This document shows, one piece after another, positions 23,015 to 23,487 of a stretch of 23,487 bases of DNA; position 1 is the first letter of the stretch, and every line of letters starts with the position of its first letter. The DNA is taken from NCBI GenBank assembly GCA_934754855.1, contig CAKVJR010000017.1, positions 1 to 23,487 on the forward strand, read 5' to 3'. Under the pieces are notes generated by a model, which saw only the letters and a program-made list of their open reading frames with translations, was not told the origin of the DNA and searched no databases. Source of the DNA: an uncultured Candidatus Melainabacteria bacterium. GTDB lineage: Bacteria > Cyanobacteriota > Vampirovibrionia > Gastranaerophilales > Gastranaerophilaceae. The position numbers and the translations under genes were made by a program.

Positions 23015-23030
23015 CCGAAAGGTTTTCTTT
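23013..23030 (+). terminator. Weak terminator after DUF1284 gene
   Basis: AACC-GAAA-GGTT with a GNRA-type loop, overlapping the stop codon and followed by TTCTTT. The stem is only four base pairs. Confidence 0.35.
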
Positions 23031-23070
23031 ACAGCCAATTGAAACACTATATTTTTTAAATGATTTTATA

Positions 23071-23147
23071 AAGATTCATAGTTATCGCTCAGAATGACAA
23101 TTATTGATAGGTTGATAAAGCCAAACCTACAAAGTTCAGAATAACAA
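23071..23147. repeat. Decayed inverted copy of the composite repeat
   Basis: Read on the minus strand: GTTATTCTGAAC, then GTAGGTTTGGCTTTATCAACC, then 12 bases, then GTCATTCTGAGCG...GAATCTTT. It keeps the order and the 12-base spacing of the GTAGG-hairpin and TCATTCTGAG modules found at 20043-20100. Arms of the second palindrome are lost. Confidence 0.6.
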
Positions 23148-23163
23148 ATTAAAAGTTTAACCC

Positions 23164-23460
23164 TTATATTTCCTGATTTGTAAACGGGAAATATTTATCC
23201 ATCAAATCCGATGCGGTTTTCGCTGCAAAATATCTTTTCAGAAGAGCGATTTGCGTATCTGAAAGGCTATGTGCCGAAATTATTGCAGATAGTGCATCTT
23301 GGCATTTTACAATATCTTCTTTATTGATATGGCATTGGAGCAGCCAACCCCAAATCAATTTAATGACCTCAATAATCAAAACTTCATTTTTAGAAGTAGC
23401 AATATGTTCAAAGTGCGGATAATTTTGTTTAATTTCCAGTTGGGCGGTTGTTTCATACAT
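23164..23460 (-). CDS. Hypothetical protein, possibly 5'-partial
   Basis: Not recognised. From the ATG at 23460 it has 98 residues, mostly helical by eye, with a Trp-rich patch (IKLIWGWLLQCH) and a C-terminus YFAAKTASDLMDKYFPFTNQEI. GAGAG lies about 11 bases upstream, an imperfect distance. Codons upstream of the ATG stay open to the right edge (...IRGESNYK), so the gene may start outside the window. It follows the decayed repeat and has no clear terminator. Confidence 0.5.
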   Translation of the reverse strand: MYETTAQLEIKQNYPHFEHIATSKNEVLIIEVIKLIWGWLLQCHINKEDIVKCQDALSAIISAHSLSDTQIALLKRYFAAKTASDLMDKYFPFTNQEI

Positions 23461-23487
23461 TTTGTAATTGCTCTCGCCACGAATAGA

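Overview
The window looks like a chromosomal piece of a low-GC, diderm (outer-membrane) bacterium. The best guess is the non-photosynthetic cyanobacterial relatives from the gut (Melainabacteria / Candidatus Gastranaerophilales). The diderm call rests on an mlaE-mlaF-mlaD lipid-transport set and a 1488-residue AsmA/TamB/YhdP-type protein. The lineage guess is weaker. It rests on the cyanobacterial flavour of the MCE and sigma genes and on a short N-terminal leader ending in Phe-Gly on the glucanotransferase, a style I associate with that group from memory. No phage, CRISPR array, rRNA or tRNA was seen.

Layout. 1-4455 (minus): ldcA, an orphan OppF-type peptide-ABC ATPase, then mlaE, mlaF and mlaD. 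The mlaD frame runs off the left edge and its last 25 residues read as the start of a GH43 glycosidase, which is either a real fusion or a chimeric contig. 4526-6691 (plus): dnaX, diverging from ldcA across a 70-bp promoter region; it carries a nine-A run followed at once by an out-of-frame TGA, the classic layout for making a short gamma form. 6828-13002 (minus): a housekeeping run pgpH-like, ybeY, dgkA, acpS (overlapping genes), then a large polytopic membrane protein of GT-C type, then smpB. 13111-19170 (plus): the AsmA/TamB-like giant, an RpoD-type sigma factor and a small matrixin-like zinc protease, closed by a bidirectional terminator. 19220-19708 (minus): a small protein carrying an isolated phosphoglycerate-kinase signature. 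19826-20270: composite palindromic repeats. 20320-22242 (minus): a divergent GH77 4-alpha-glucanotransferase. 22607-23014 (plus): a cysteine-rich DUF1284 protein. 23071-23147: a decayed inverted copy of the composite repeat. 23164-23460 (minus): an unrecognised ORF possibly entering from the right edge.

How it fits together. Most genes are cell-envelope or core-information genes: phospholipid trafficking (mla, AsmA-like), murein recycling (ldcA plus a peptide ABC ATPase), lipid or undecaprenol phosphorylation (dgkA), acyl-carrier activation (acpS), ribosome maturation and rescue (ybeY, smpB), replication (dnaX) and transcription (sigma). The most unexpected signals are the MCE-GH43 join, the dnaX slippage site, and four genes without a Shine-Dalgarno site (oppF, mlaE, smpB, matrixin) in which a TATAAT/TAAAAT hexamer sits exactly six bases before the ATG, the geometry expected for leaderless mRNAs.
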